A DNA stretch of 64,000 nucleotides, taken from assembly GCA_015956445.1 (NCBI GenBank), contig WIUZ02000003.1, positions 2,232,001 to 2,296,000 on the forward strand. Reading direction: 5' to 3'. The notes beneath the pieces were generated by a model. The model made no database searches and was not told the origin of the DNA. It worked only from the letters and a program-made list of their open reading frames with translations. Both the position numbers and the translations under genes were made by a program. The stretch comes from Thelephora terrestris (Eukaryota > Basidiomycota > Agaricomycetes > Thelephorales > Thelephoraceae). Position 1 is the stretch's first letter, and every line of letters starts with the position of its first letter. Shown here one piece after another: positions 26,594 through 38,280 of the stretch.

Positions 26594-27538
26594 ATGGGTG
26601 TGGGGTCGTGTCTCAATTGCTCGGCTGTAAAGGATATGAAGTTGTTAAAGAAGTGTGGAGGATGCAGGTGAGCGATAGTCGTGCACCCCGAGGGGGTGGG
26701 ATCGTCACCTTTCTTTCACTTTTTGACTGTTCCCCAGAGCTGCCTTATACTGCGTACGGCTGCCTCCCACCTCTCCGATGACATCGTACTGACAGGGGTT
26801 TGGACGCTAGTCAACAGAATGTCAGAGGGACTCGTGGAAGGCGACTCACAAGTATACGTGCGTGTATGTGGCCCCTCTCCCATCTCTGGGGGTCGAGGAT
26901 TTCGATAGGCGGTTTAACAAGATCGTTGATCGCTGGGTTCACGAATGGAGAGGAATCTTGGAGGGCTACTCGATGACGGCGCTCGATCTTGCGAACTATC
27001 CGGGGAGACATTTAACCCACGCGTGAGTGTCGCTTGGTATTTTCGGAAGGCTCTCCGCCAACTACCTACCGTCTTTTCTTTCAGTATGTGCATGGAGCTC
27101 AAGTATACCGGAAGTAAGGAACCCGCCCGAAGCTTCGAGGTATGGTCCCCCCTTGAACTGCCATCCCCATCCTGTCGCGGTTCTGATCTCCTGATCCTAC
27201 AGTTTATGGAAGGCCGCGTATGTCCCATAGCGGATATCTTGAGCCGACAGCCGGGCCTCAGAGTCCTACGTGACCCGCCAGGTCTCGTGGGCCAACGCGT
27301 TCGCTACGTCCTCCTGTTCCATCTCGACCCTGGAAGCAAGGACGTGCGAAGGTGTAAGGTCAGAGCCTACGCGTGGACGGACCCCTGTTTGACTCCAAGG
27401 CTGGAAGCGCTGAACAAGGAGATGTCGGCGTTGTTCGCGAGAACTATCTTCAACGTGGCCAAGGAGAATTTCAAAACGAGCGATCCGAACGAGATTAGAG
27501 CCGGAGGGGTGAACCCTCTTTTGCACCTTTTGTTCTGA
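26594..27538 (+). CDS. MYND-type zinc-finger protein, copy 2
   Basis: Five exons encode 230 residues: 26594-26667, 26738-26753 (16 nt), 26811-27022, 27085-27139 and 27203-27538. The introns are GT..AG and the phases close. The MYND finger has ligands C6-C9-C21-C24-C30-C34-H43-C47, the same spacing as the copy at 8189-9143. Exons 1, 2 and 4 are identical in length to that copy (74, 16 and 55 nt). Shared segments outside the finger include SWK.THKYTCV, ALDLAN.PG, E..YTG and RDPP.L.G.R.RY. The C-terminus differs: this copy lacks the acidic run and ends in a helix-rich tail (GGVNPLLHLLF). By eye the proteins share roughly a third of their residues, so the duplication is old. Function is unknown beyond probable protein binding by MYND. 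Confidence 0.85.
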
Positions 27539-30529
27539 TGAGTTTTTCTCGTGAGTTTTTCTCTTCTCTCTTTGCTTTCTGTGTGTGCTGATTTAATATG
27601 AGCAAAGACTTTGCCCCTGTATTACATCAGAGTTTGACTTCTCCGTACCTGTGTACCCGACTCTTGCATCCATGGATTGGCTGTATACTCTCCTCGCGAT
27701 TCCGATTCGTGTCCTCTTGTAGCACAACATGTACCAAGCTTGAATGTTACACTTGCCTCATAGGCATATTCATCGAGTGTCGATCCCTGTTTTTATCGTG
27801 AGAGGGAATCCCAGGCTAAGATTAGGATGTCACACCTGCCGTTAGGGATTTTTCGAGGTTGCGTGTTAGTGCGCAGAATGGAGCTTGGCATTGCGAGGAT
27901 GAGCGATCGTGAGACACAAGTAACTTACCTGCCACCTCTGCGGCAAGCGCTTGGTCACTGCCTGTTAATCGACCGCGCTGCTGACTTCCTCAGTTGTCCT
28001 CACTCGTAAACCTCCATCACCTCCGATAGACCCCCGCGAAAATCCGCGGGGACGTTCTGTGTGAGAGAAGCAGGTCGGTTATCCCGTCACTACGAACTTT
28101 CCCGTCGTTAGTACCTGATGCTCATTTGCCACAGCGAACGCTGAGAGGGGGCTGGCGTTGCGTGAACCTTGCAGTTGCGTTCCTTGTGATCTTGTGGCTG
28201 GTCAGGAAGCAGTTGCAGCCGAAGGAACGGAAGAAGGTGTATGGATTTACGTATTTTCTAACGGTTAACCGAGGAATCCTTGGCAACGCGCATGAGCGTT
28301 CCGGGGCGGAACTGCAACGTTGTCCTTGGCCTCAAATCGTTCCGGGAAGCCGGGCAGACATACGGCTCCTCAGTACGTTCGTATCTGTCAACCTTTCTCT
28401 CTCGGAGTCGCAGATATCCTTTCGTAACGTGGGGATGGACCTCACCAGGACGAGTTTCCACCCCGATCTGGCTTCTCCGGTGGCCACGCACTGGGCCGAC
28501 TAGCGACAATCTTGATGCAACGGTGAGGGTGGTAGGTTCCGTAGGTGAAGTTCTGAATGTGGTGTCTTTTTCTCGACAGAGTCATGCCCAGCGCGGAGAA
28601 TTCTTGTGGTGGTTCACGGAACGTCGTTCCTCTTTGACCGTGTAGCGCGTTCCACGAGCGACTGTTCGGATCACCTTCCGTTCCGCTCAACGCGTCTTCG
28701 GGCTCGACAGGGCTCTTTTCAAGGGTGTTGAGGAGGGTGACTAAATCGCTACCGTCGGAAGGGGAGACGTGACGTCGAGGTTTCAATACAAAGGAAAGTT
28801 GGCTATCAACGAGGGGTGGACCCACCGTGACTATCCAAGCATGAAAAAAGGACAAGGTCGACCAGTGTTCCAGATTCTAAGCGCTGGAGATATCGCGTTC
28901 ACGTGGATGTAAGCGAAGCTGGTGTGTGTCGGTAGAAGCTCCGGAGGTCTCACCACTCCCCTACGATACAAAGCTCAGAACAAATTTTCTCCGCGATGGT
29001 CTATCTCTAGATATTGAGGACTGATTTTCTCCAACTAGAAAACTCTTTGGGTCGGATCGCTAGGTGGTCGATCACACACACACACACACACACACACACA
29101 TGCGACGTCCCAAGGTTCCCGGGGCGCCCCAACACGCTGTCTCAGCCTTTTTGGTTCTGCCCGGGTGGCCTTGAGGCACCATCTAGATGTGATCCTCAAT
29201 CAGTCGCACCACGCAGATGCGTGCAAGACGCCGAAATGCAATCACGGTGCTGCTTATCATGAGCCAGGTACCATCCCTAGCCGGCGTGGGTAGATAGAAT
29301 TGCTTCTTCTCGAGCCGCTCACCAGCGTAGAAGAAATCGGTCAGGTCTTCACCAACGTTGCATCCAGTAGGTGCCCCTCTCTCTTTGCGAACACTCCTCA
29401 GTGACCCCTTCGTATATCGCCCACATCGCGATAAGCCTGGACTCCTTCATCGGGGTCTCGGCTTGGGCAACCGTTTTATCTGGCCACTTGAAGCTACGGG
29501 GTCCTGCCGGACTACGACCCTCCACAGTGGACGAAGGGCCTGAAGAACGACTACGCCCGGACCTCGCAGCAAGGTACGGGAACTTCCCCTATCTGGCACA
29601 CGACACACAGGGGAACAAGCACCACTCACCGATATCGGTATCACATCGAAGCCATTTACTACATCATACTTTCCTGGTGGAGGAATCCATCATATTTTCC
29701 CCACCCTTCGTCCGTGGTTATGAGACCCACGCTCTTGTCTCCCTCAGATGGGATTTTGTGCATGTTGCTTGCCCACATGAGACGCCGCAGTGGGAGCTGG
29801 AACCGGAACTGGATTGAGGGTCGGGAGGGTTGAAGTAACACCCCTCCCTTCGACAAGGAATCATTGAAGAATGAACGCTTCGGCTACTCCGCTGTCATCG
29901 AACTGGTTCGTTGCTCGAAAAGCCGAACTCGGACGGCTCATTTTCCACTATCGTACAGAATCTCCGCCCTCCTTCCCTCTCACGCCTCATTTCTGATCCA
30001 TCACGACCTTCCTAGGCAATTTTGTGCCTCGGCTTGACTGGAAATACTCGATCCACGTCCGCCAGACAATAGCTATGTGACCTAGACACCTCGACAGAAT
30101 CAAATTTGCCGATTATTTCGTCATTGCCAACAGGTATTGCAAAAGAATAATAATCAAGGAATCGATTGTACCTTGTTTACGATGCCCGAGGAAATTGTTG
30201 AGGGCATCCCATTCGTTGATTGTCCCAGGCGGTGTACTCGCATAGCCGCAGATTGACCTGTTGTATTTTCCCAAGGTCATGCCCGGTGATGGGCTCGACG
30301 TATGGCCTTCGAGCGACCGGGATCCTGACGCGGGTATGCAGATCCTTCGAGGAAGCGAAAAAATTCATGAGCGCGGGGTGCAAGTGGGTTGAGGCTAGCA
30401 AGTAATGCCTCCTCTAGCTCTCTTCGAGTCTCGACTTACATGGGCCAATTATGAGCAGGTTACATGTTTACACAGAAATTCAACAGGTACAAAGCAAGTG
30501 GTATAGTCTATGGTGCGGGTTATACAGTT
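27539..30529. other. Intergenic region, no gene seen
   Basis: About 3 kb between the second MYND gene and the hydrolase gene's 3' end. Open frames near 28126-28503 and 29371-29817 have no recognisable domains and no consistent splice partners. The only clear structure is a CA microsatellite at 29073-29100. Confidence 0.45.
29073..29100. repeat. (CA)14 microsatellite
   Basis: A perfect 28-base CA dinucleotide run flanked by unique sequence. Confidence 0.95.
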
Positions 30530-32222
30530 CTAAAGTTCCACTGGTAGGTCCAAAAGTCTGGCCGACCCATCGCAGGTATCCGGAACCGAGACTGTCATCG
30601 TAAATCTCCTCAAAATCTCCAACATGAGCTCCCGTCTCTCCTTCGTGTCCCAGACCGTCGCATGGTCCAAGCCAGGGCACCAGATCACCTCCAACCCATC
30701 CCTTTCCCACCTCAAACTCTCCTCGCCCGTCAAGTACTTCCTAACCGCCTTCGTATCGACGATTTGATCATCCTCAGACAAGACCACTGCGACCTTCCTT
30801 CCTCTTCCCAGATCTTCTTTCCACATGATGCACTCGCTCCAGAAGAAGTGCCTTCCTAGGGTCCGTGCGATGTCTGGATCGCGGCTTGCGAAATACCACA
30901 GCTGCCATTCGTTGGCACGTTTGGGAGCGCGGTACAGGAAGTTGTATGCAACCGAGGCGCGGTCCAGAAGAAACGTGATTGGGTCGACGAGGAGGGTTGC
31001 AGTGACCTTTTGTGCAAGTGCTGGGTGTTGCAGCATATAGGAAGTGATAGCTGTGCCAAAAGAATGAGCGACGACAACGACCTGGTCGAAGCCATGCGTG
31101 GCAAGGATTTGAGATATCGCGAGACAGATAGCCTCCCGGTCGAGAGGAGGGCGAGTTATTCGGTTACAGATCGGGAGTACCTAGTAGGCGGGTTCAATGT
31201 ATAAGCAGGAAGAGCGCAAAGATAAAAATTCAAGTACCTCTATGACAGCGATCCCTAGGCCGGGATCTTCTTTAGAGAGTTCCTTGATGAAGGAAAGGTA
31301 GGGATACAATCCAATCTGCGAATGTATGTGTTAGTAGCCTTCCATGTCGGAAATGTGCTGGAGGTACCCCTATGCCGTGCAGGAATAAAACAGGAGACCT
31401 CGTCGTTGAGCGGTGTGGGCGATACCAGTATGGGAGAGGAGCAGGCGAAGTTTTGGAAAACACGGTAAGCGGTCGTGGAGGGAATACACGAAATATGCTT
31501 CCCGAAGTATAATGTTTGAAGCCGAGCGAGTAAAGGAACAAGAAGGAGCATGTGTCCACAGAGGCGACAAGCTGTTGGGTGGTCCGTAAGAAGAGGTCTA
31601 TTCATCGCAAGAAATATACATACAAGATACCAAATCAAAGGTCTGTGGGTTGTGCGGACTGGATCGAGAGTCACACGGATTGGTTTGATATTTGGGGTGT
31701 AGCCTGGCACAAGTTTAGTCCCAGCCCGCTGCTCTATTTCCGCCAGGTATTCTTCTACTTCCGGCAGAAACTCCTCCCCGTCTTCCACAGTCGAAGAGAA
31801 GATCGCCCAGTACAGCCATTCCACAAAGTTGTCTCGATGCACCAACGACACGGGAATGAAATTGAACCAAGCAGAAAGAGCGTCCGAGCCCATCAGACTA
31901 ACGCATTTTCTGACATGCTCCTTGCGCTGTTCTCGTGTGAGCACAGGGTGCTTGGCAGTCTACGGATGACAAACGTTGGGTGGGGATAAAAGAAGCGATA
32001 GTGGGGAGTACCGACCTTCTGTAGAAGGCGCTTCCTCGGTAGATAAACCACAGAAAAGAAAGAAAGCTCTAGAAGAGCATACCAGCTCAGCGGTGATGCA
32101 AAGTCGAGTGTGCCCCGCCAATATTCCTCGGCCAAGTACACCCCGCTGAATGGTGCGACGAGTCTCAAGCCTGTGATTGTGAGTCTGATGAAAACGAGTT
32201 CAACCAGAGTGGTCCCAATCAT
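30530..32222 (-). CDS. Alpha/beta-hydrolase fold protein
   Basis: Five exons encode 491 residues: 32222-32016, 31959-31624, 31571-31368, 31315-31238 and 31180-30530, all phase 0. The first intron begins GTCGGT, an uncommon donor; the others begin GTATGT or GTAC. Hydrophobic stretches near residues 1-60 and 175-200 suggest membrane association. The fold's signatures are visible: the oxyanion-type segment FLHGIGIGLYPYL (about 242-254), the nucleophile elbow AHSFGT (Ser about 315), an acid in VVLSEDDQIVD (about 412) and the catalytic His in GLDHATVW (about 448). It resembles a group of fungal integral-membrane hydrolases of unknown substrate. It shares a 186-bp divergent promoter with the BuGZ-like gene. 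Confidence 0.88.
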
Positions 32223-32408
32223 CGTCTATAGAGGTTAGTAGGATCTTCAAAGTATAGAATGATGACTGTGGGGTATCATCCGCCCACTCCAGGAAGTCGG
32301 AGGATGGAACCAAAGACCGCTTCCGTATAAGGAAGGTAGCATCGTCGGAGGTTGCCGAAACAGGTTTTCCCGCCCACCACACCCGACGCAACCCACAAGC
32401 ACGCAGCA
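32223..32408. promoter_or_regulatory. Shared divergent promoter, hydrolase / BuGZ-like gene
   Basis: Only 186 bp separate the start codons of the hydrolase (minus) and the BuGZ-like gene (plus). Both promoters and 5' leaders must fit here or overlap. No TATA box is evident. The role is inferred from position alone. Confidence 0.6.
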
Positions 32409-33836
32409 ATGGCGAAAAAGAAGAACAAGACAGTGAGTACTTGCTCTTCTCCCATACTGAACCGACTAACGATGGCTTGTAGGTCATCAGGCCATGGTGT
32501 TGGTACTGTGAACGCGAATTTGAAGACGAGAAAGGCGCGCCGTGCTCTTAGTCATTCGACCCCATTTGCTGGAAAGCTGACAATTTATCTCGTTTCTTCA
32601 GTGTTGATGCAACACCAAAAGGCTAAGCATTTCAAATGTAACATGTGCCCACGTCGTTTGAACACCGCAGGAGGGTTGGCTGTGCACATTCAGCAGGTTC
32701 ACAAGCTTGAGCCGGAGAAGTGAGTTCCCAGGTTTCCACTCAGTTTATGACACTATTTTCTAAACTCTCCTTTCTTCCAGTCTTCCTCGGATAGAGAACG
32801 CGCTTCCCGGAAGAGATGGTTATGAAGTCGAAATCTTCGGTATGGAAGGAATCCCTGCACCTGACGTTGCAGATTACAAGCGCCGGAAGGAGATTGAACT
32901 TGGACTCAATCCTGGGACGATCACCCAACCACCGCCGAAAAAAGCCAAGTTTGAGAACCGTGTGTTGTCTGAGGATGAGCTTCGCGCCCAGCTTCAGGCA
33001 CACAAGGCGTTGATGGGTGCGAACGATCCCTCTTCTTCCACAACAGCGACTGCAGATTCTGGCGCCAACGGTGCGGTTTACAGCGCGACCGCTCAAACTT
33101 ATGCTACCCCTGCCACTCCTCTCGTACCTCCCCCAGTGCCTGGGGCTCTAGGCATGCCTCCTCCGTTTCTCCCAGGTGGACCAACTCCAGGCGGATTTGG
33201 ACCCCCTATGGGAATGCCTCCAGGGTAAGCCAACCACTTAAATCCGCTCCTACCGCTCTCAAACCGAAAATACTCAGTCCACCACCCCCGGGTTTTCCAA
33301 TGCCGCCAGGGTTCCCACCCCCACCAGGTATGCAATTGCCTCCCGGTGTGCCTCCCTTTATGCCACCTCCCGGTGGTGCTCCGCCTTTCCTTCCCCCCTT
33401 CTTGCCTCCTGGTGCGCCTCCCTTACCATTCCCACCTAACCTGGGGCCATCGCCGCCTGGCCCAGCCCCACCCCCGCAGTTCGTACCTGCAAGCATAAAT
33501 ACGCCTCCTGTACAGGCCAGCTCGACGATAATTCCGACACATACCGCCTCTACGCCAACGCCTAGCTCGGCGATACCTCCACTCAAATTGCCAGATGAAT
33601 CCTTGAAACAGATCCTACCGGAATTCAAGAAGCCTACCAAGCTGCATTACACAGATCCCAACTTCTCTCCCGTAAGTCAATCTACGCGCTTCCTGATATC
33701 TGTCTTCTAATTCCAACCACAGGAAGAGAAACGGTCAAGGGATCCCAAATACTACTTCAAGAAGAATAGCACAACCACTGCCATCATTGAGGAGACGAGA
33801 GGCAAGAAAAGAGCGAGGGCTGAAGATTTTTTGTAG
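32409..33836 (+). CDS. BuGZ/ZNF207-like C2H2 zinc-finger protein
   Basis: Six exons encode 381 residues: 32409-32432, 32483-32534, 32602-32719, 32781-33224, 33278-33671 and 33723-33836. Residues 9-60 match the BuGZ/ZNF207 N-terminus: [15 protein letters not shown], then HQKAKHFKC, then a second finger (C14, C17, H30, H35; C38, C41, H54, H59). The diagnostic GMEGIP segment follows in exon 4. The middle is a long Pro/Gly/Met-rich low-complexity region, as in animal BuGZ, where it drives phase separation. Near the C-terminus, [21 protein letters not shown] (about 335-355) resembles the GLEBS motif through which human ZNF207 binds Bub3. The animal protein acts in Bub3 loading, spindle assembly and splicing; the fungal role is inferred. 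The second intron (32535-32601) is GC..AG: only this donor joins FEDEK to VLMQH in frame. Confidence 0.93.
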
Positions 33837-34947
33837 GATAATGTTTGGGGAGGTTGTCAGTGAAAGGGTGAAGGGAATCTCAGTCCGTCCCGTCCATCGA
33901 CCCTTTCCCCCTGCGATGTGTGACGTGATATACTCATCAGCCTTTCCCATGCCACTCCGCTGGGTTTCTCTCCATGTTTGTCTTTCCGTATCCCATCGAT
34001 ACGCGGTACGCCCCTCCTCGCTTTCCCACTAATTCCTGTAAAGTCCTCGAAAATTATGACAGTCTGTTCTTTCACGCCCTGTAAGTACTCGAGTACGGTT
34101 AGTCCCCTCCTTATCGCCTCCGTCGTTTTTCTTTTTCTGGTTAAGGGGTGGGTTGGTTGACGCGATGAATTGTTTACTGGCACTTGGGTGCCTAGGTGAG
34201 TCGGTCGCCGTTCGTCTCCCTTGCCTTATGCTCCATCATCGATAAAGTACCAAAGCACTGCACATGTATGCGTTCGTAGCCGCGAACCGGGGGATGCGCG
34301 ATCCCACACCGTAGCACTCCACGGGTCGTAGGTGGAAACCCTTTATCCCTTATGACCGTCGGACTGTGAAGGGCCTGAGCGTTGGGATTCTAGTCTTCGA
34401 TTAATTAATGGTGTCAGCTTGAACGAACCCCGATGACGCCATGAATCCACCCTGCAGAGTTCAGTTGATGTCCTCCGGTTGTCGGATCCACATCCACCCA
34501 AGCGGAGGACACCTCTCCCCGGACGTTGTGCCTCCACCGTTGGCGTTTAACGTTGACCGGGACCATCTGCTCTCCTGTTTGTCTATGGTCTCAAATTTGA
34601 TTCCATGATCTCCGTTCGATTCTCTCTGTGTGAATCGGGATCGTCTTGGTGGCATGGGTGCTCAAAGGCGGTGAGGTTTCGTCAGTGGTTTATGTAGGCA
34701 AACAGGAACTTGACCTTCGCGTGAGGGCGGAGTGGACTCGCAACCAGGATTTTTGTGATGTATTGAAAGGTGTATCCGAAACCAATAACAGGGGAGTATC
34801 AAGTGCGTTACGGAAGTAGCATCGATGAATGGTTTTAGGTAAGCAAATAGACCGGAGAATGAAAGCAGAGGGGCGAGCGGAAAGGTGGGAAGGTGATAAA
34901 TAGCGTGAATATTCGATTGTTGAGGTTACAAGTACAGAACTCAAGCG
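33837..34947. other. Intergenic region, no gene seen
   Basis: About 1.1 kb between the 3' ends of the BuGZ-like gene and the convergent FunK1 gene. Only short frames without recognisable content. It presumably holds both 3' UTRs. Confidence 0.5.
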
Positions 34948-37568
34948 TCAACAGGCAGACACACTGGTCGGGGTCGGAAGCGGAATCGCTTTGGGGTCGT
35001 AACGGATAACTAGCCCTCCGAGTTTTCCCTTTAGCTGACGGACTGGGTCGATGAAGGAAGAATACCGGATGCGACCCCCCAACGTCTCATCGTCGAACGG
35101 GGCAATTCCAGCCACGGAGTCTCCGAGGTCTTGCTGCTCCTCTAGCTCATCCACATGCAAAGTCTTCAGCGAAAATCCTCTTGTGAACCTAGATTGGAGG
35201 GAGCGCAACCATGGACGAAAGTCCTCGAAGCACGGGGACAACTCGATGGGCTTTGAACGCGTAAAGAAGCTAGACTTCTCGTTTCCAAGTATGCCGTAGT
35301 CCTTTTGGTTAAACCAGCCCTTATACGGAAGGTAACCGCCTCGCATGACCATCCTTCGTCCCGTTGTGGACCCGACTTTCTCATTAGCCAACTCGTGGCG
35401 CCCGCACGTCAGCAACATGACATAGAAGAGCGATTCCAGGTCGTGTCGATACAGGTGAGTGGCGCTCGTTCCATCCAACAACTCCTGAGCCATATAGGGA
35501 GGCGTTCCGGTCCGCTGCTGCGACGTTTGGGTGTAGTCGTTTTTAAGGCGGACCGCCCACGACGAAAGGTCGTAGTCTGTAAGGACCCCATAGACTTTCC
35601 GACTTGGTTCCCCTGTTGCGTTCGGATCCTCGATAATGCGACACATGATGTTGTTCGGGCTGGGGTCGCGATGAAGGATCCCAGGGTGGTCATGGAGCCA
35701 ACGGTGGACTAGAACGGTGTAAATGGACGGTGCTAGTAGCCAAGAAGCAAAGGGGGCACGCACCACATGCGACATCAACGAAAACCTGTCCAATTTCCTT
35801 CACATCCCCCAGCGACTTGAGAGGGTGCAGCTCTTCCTGAATGATAACCCGGAGGACACGCTTCTCATACACAAAATTGCCACCCCCACCCACGAGCGTG
35901 GCGGTATTAAACAGATTCGCGACCGACTCAAAGGTTGAGTCCGTGCCGAAATTGATGTCGCCTGCCCAAAAGATCTTGGGGAGGTGCTTGGCTGCCCATG
36001 TCGATTCCTTCTTCTTCGCCTCCTCGATCGCCTTGTTCACGAACTCGTTCTCTGAATCCCGGGTGTCACTCGGCCAACTGACCTTGACGACTAGCTTTTC
36101 CCCCGGCCATTCGAGGGAGGTTGCCCTCAGCACCACCGTAGACCGCCCGATAATTGCCGGTTCGCGTGAGATGACATCGCCCAGGATCAGAGTGAACGGT
36201 TTCTCCGGTTCTTTAATGTTGAATCGCAGCTCGTTCTGATTCTGAATGGCCCTGTCGTCCGACGGAATCTTGGTGTTTTTCACTAGTTCGGCGTTGCCTT
36301 CTGCGAAGGTATGCAGAATCCCATTTTGGTCTAACGAAAGGCAGTGAAAGGCGATGATGACGGCGATGAACTGGTCCAACCCGGCGCCCGTGGAAATGTT
36401 TATCGCCGAGGAGACTAGGATGACCGAGCGGTTGGCGTGATACAGCTGCAAACGGTCGCGGTCGACAAGGCAGACGGTAGCGTGGGAACGAAGCAGAGGG
36501 ACGGAGAACATCTCCAAAAGATAGCTGCCGATTTGGACTGCCGGACTAGCTTGTGTTTGGGGTTCCGGCGTTGACAGAGAAGAGCCTGGGTCGTCTTCAG
36601 ATACCGGGAGCAATTTGGATGTCGTCTTGGCTTTCTTTGACCTCGGCTGATCGCTTGTATGCGATTCCACAGGCGGCCGCTTTTTAGACGAAGCTTCGGA
36701 AGGAGGGTCGGAACCAGTTGTGGGCGTACCAGGGCGAGCAGTCTTGCCCCTTTTTCGCTTGGTGGAAGGCGCGTGGTTCCAGAGCGGATCGATCTCTGTC
36801 CCCCAAGTCAGTCGTGTTCCGCCAGAGCGAACTCGATACGTGCTTACCATTAATGATCAGCCTTGGTATGTGATCTCCATCGCATATGGCGGTGTTACGC
36901 GATTTGACTTCGAGGACGTGAAGCGCGTTAGCCCAGTGGATTTCCTTTGGGGGTCGAAGTTCCCCGGTAGTCTGGCTATCCTCGGTGGCCTGACACCCCT
37001 TGTGGAGGACAACCAGGTCAGGGGAGAGGTCGCTGTTATTGATGACACCACCCTGAAGCTTCCCGCGGTCGTTGACATGGTAGTACTGGGGAGTCCCGGA
37101 GATGCCGTCAAATTTGGACGCAGACACGACGTCGAGAACAGCGTTTGCGGTATCCATCAACGGCTTGTAGAATGGCTTCTCCGTAGGACCGCCATCCTCG
37201 CATTGCTTGCAGTACTCTTTTTTACCTTTGCGGAACTCCTCGTTCACCTTGACTGCTTCGATAGCCGGTCCCCATAGGGTCCTCCAGTCGCGAGGAACGT
37301 GTAGGGCAGACTGCAAGAAGATCTCGAAATCAACAAAAACTCGCTTTTTGAGATCCTCGGAGATGTAGTTGTCATAGTCGTTGCGCTTGTAGCCCTCGAC
37401 CCGGTCCGTATTGCCTTCTTGCCTCATAACAGCGGCTGAGCCGCGGGTGCTGGGGGTGTTGCTTGATACATCGTCATAAGGGGCGATACTGGGATTGCGT
37501 TTCGATTTCGGTGTCTCGAAGAGGAGCTGATTCGACTGGACCAACGAACGTGGCGGTGTGTTAGACAT
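34948..37568 (-). CDS. FunK1-type fungal protein kinase
   Basis: Three exons encode 837 residues: 37568-36848, 36795-35764 and 35708-34948, with introns of 52 and 55 nt. The N-terminal half has the layout of FunK1 proteins, including an LEVKSRN-like segment before intron 1; a basic Lys/Ser/Pro linker (KRKRGK, RSKKAK) follows. The kinase part shows a likely ATP-site Lys in KLVVKVSWPSD, the catalytic loop LHRDPSPNNIM, TDYDLSSW at the DFG position, and RTGTPPYMAQE as activation-segment end. FunK1 loops more often read HRDIS or HRDLS, so HRDPS is a variant. FunK1 is a fungus-specific kinase group expanded in mushrooms, with poorly known targets. A TATA box about 50 bp upstream supports this ATG, although the frame is open for a further 132 codons upstream. 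Confidence 0.9.
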
Positions 37569-37616
37569 GGGGAGGTTGGAAGGGATGGGTGAGAAGCATG
37601 GATCTGCGGGGCGCAC

Positions 37617-37625
37617 CTTATATAG
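37617..37625 (-). promoter_or_regulatory. Probable TATA box of the FunK1 gene
   Basis: On the minus strand the sequence reads ACCTATATAAGGT about 50 bp before the chosen ATG at 37568. It leaves room for a short 5' leader. Called on motif and position only. Confidence 0.5.
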
Positions 37626-38280
37626 GTCGACGAACAGGCAAAAGTCTACGAGAGCCATGCGTGGATAGTTCTCGGGGTCACCCAGATGGCCAGTTGCGAC
37701 CAAGCGTGACAAGAAACCGTGGGATGGTGGTGATCGACGAATCAGATACTTACGTTCATCAATGTTCAACGTTGATTTGATGCCCAAACGCGTGCAAACA
37801 ACGGTCACGAGCTCAACACGCTCTGGACGATTTGTTGCGAAACGGTGAGATCTTCCCACATCCGCGTTTTTTTGCCCCCGGAGTTTGAGTCGGGGATTCA
37901 ACCATCCCACTGACACCACGGCCTTTCCAAATCCATGCGTACGAGCGAGCCCTCTTCCATGCACACTGGGCGTTTGCCCTGGTCCGTTCTGTCACGGTTT
38001 GATGCGGTTAACGGGCGGATGGGGTTCTCTCGGCGTATCTTCCCCCGTCATATTTGGGAAAGATGCGCCGGGAGCGGTTGATCCTGCACGGCCTACGAGT
38101 CGCAAATCAAACCCGACTGCCCGTGGCAGGCGAACAAAAACGAGACAATGGAAAACACTCTGACTCGGCTGATCGTTGGTGGTTCTCTGGTGTGTTTATC
38201 ACCAAGCATCTCTCTGCATGGTCTAGTCCCTTGTCGCCCCCACGAACCGAGCTGACAAGTGCACGTTCGTAGGCGACTCA

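Noticed and set aside
29073-29100. CA run considered as a regulatory or CRISPR-like repeat
   Set aside because: It is a plain dinucleotide microsatellite without spacers or associated genes.
29371-29817. 148-codon open frame on the plus strand
   Set aside because: No recognisable motif; neighbouring frames do not extend it.
37569-37964. In-frame N-terminal extension of the FunK1 gene
   Set aside because: The frame is open, but a TATA box lies at 37617-37625 and the extension does not resemble FunK1 N-termini.
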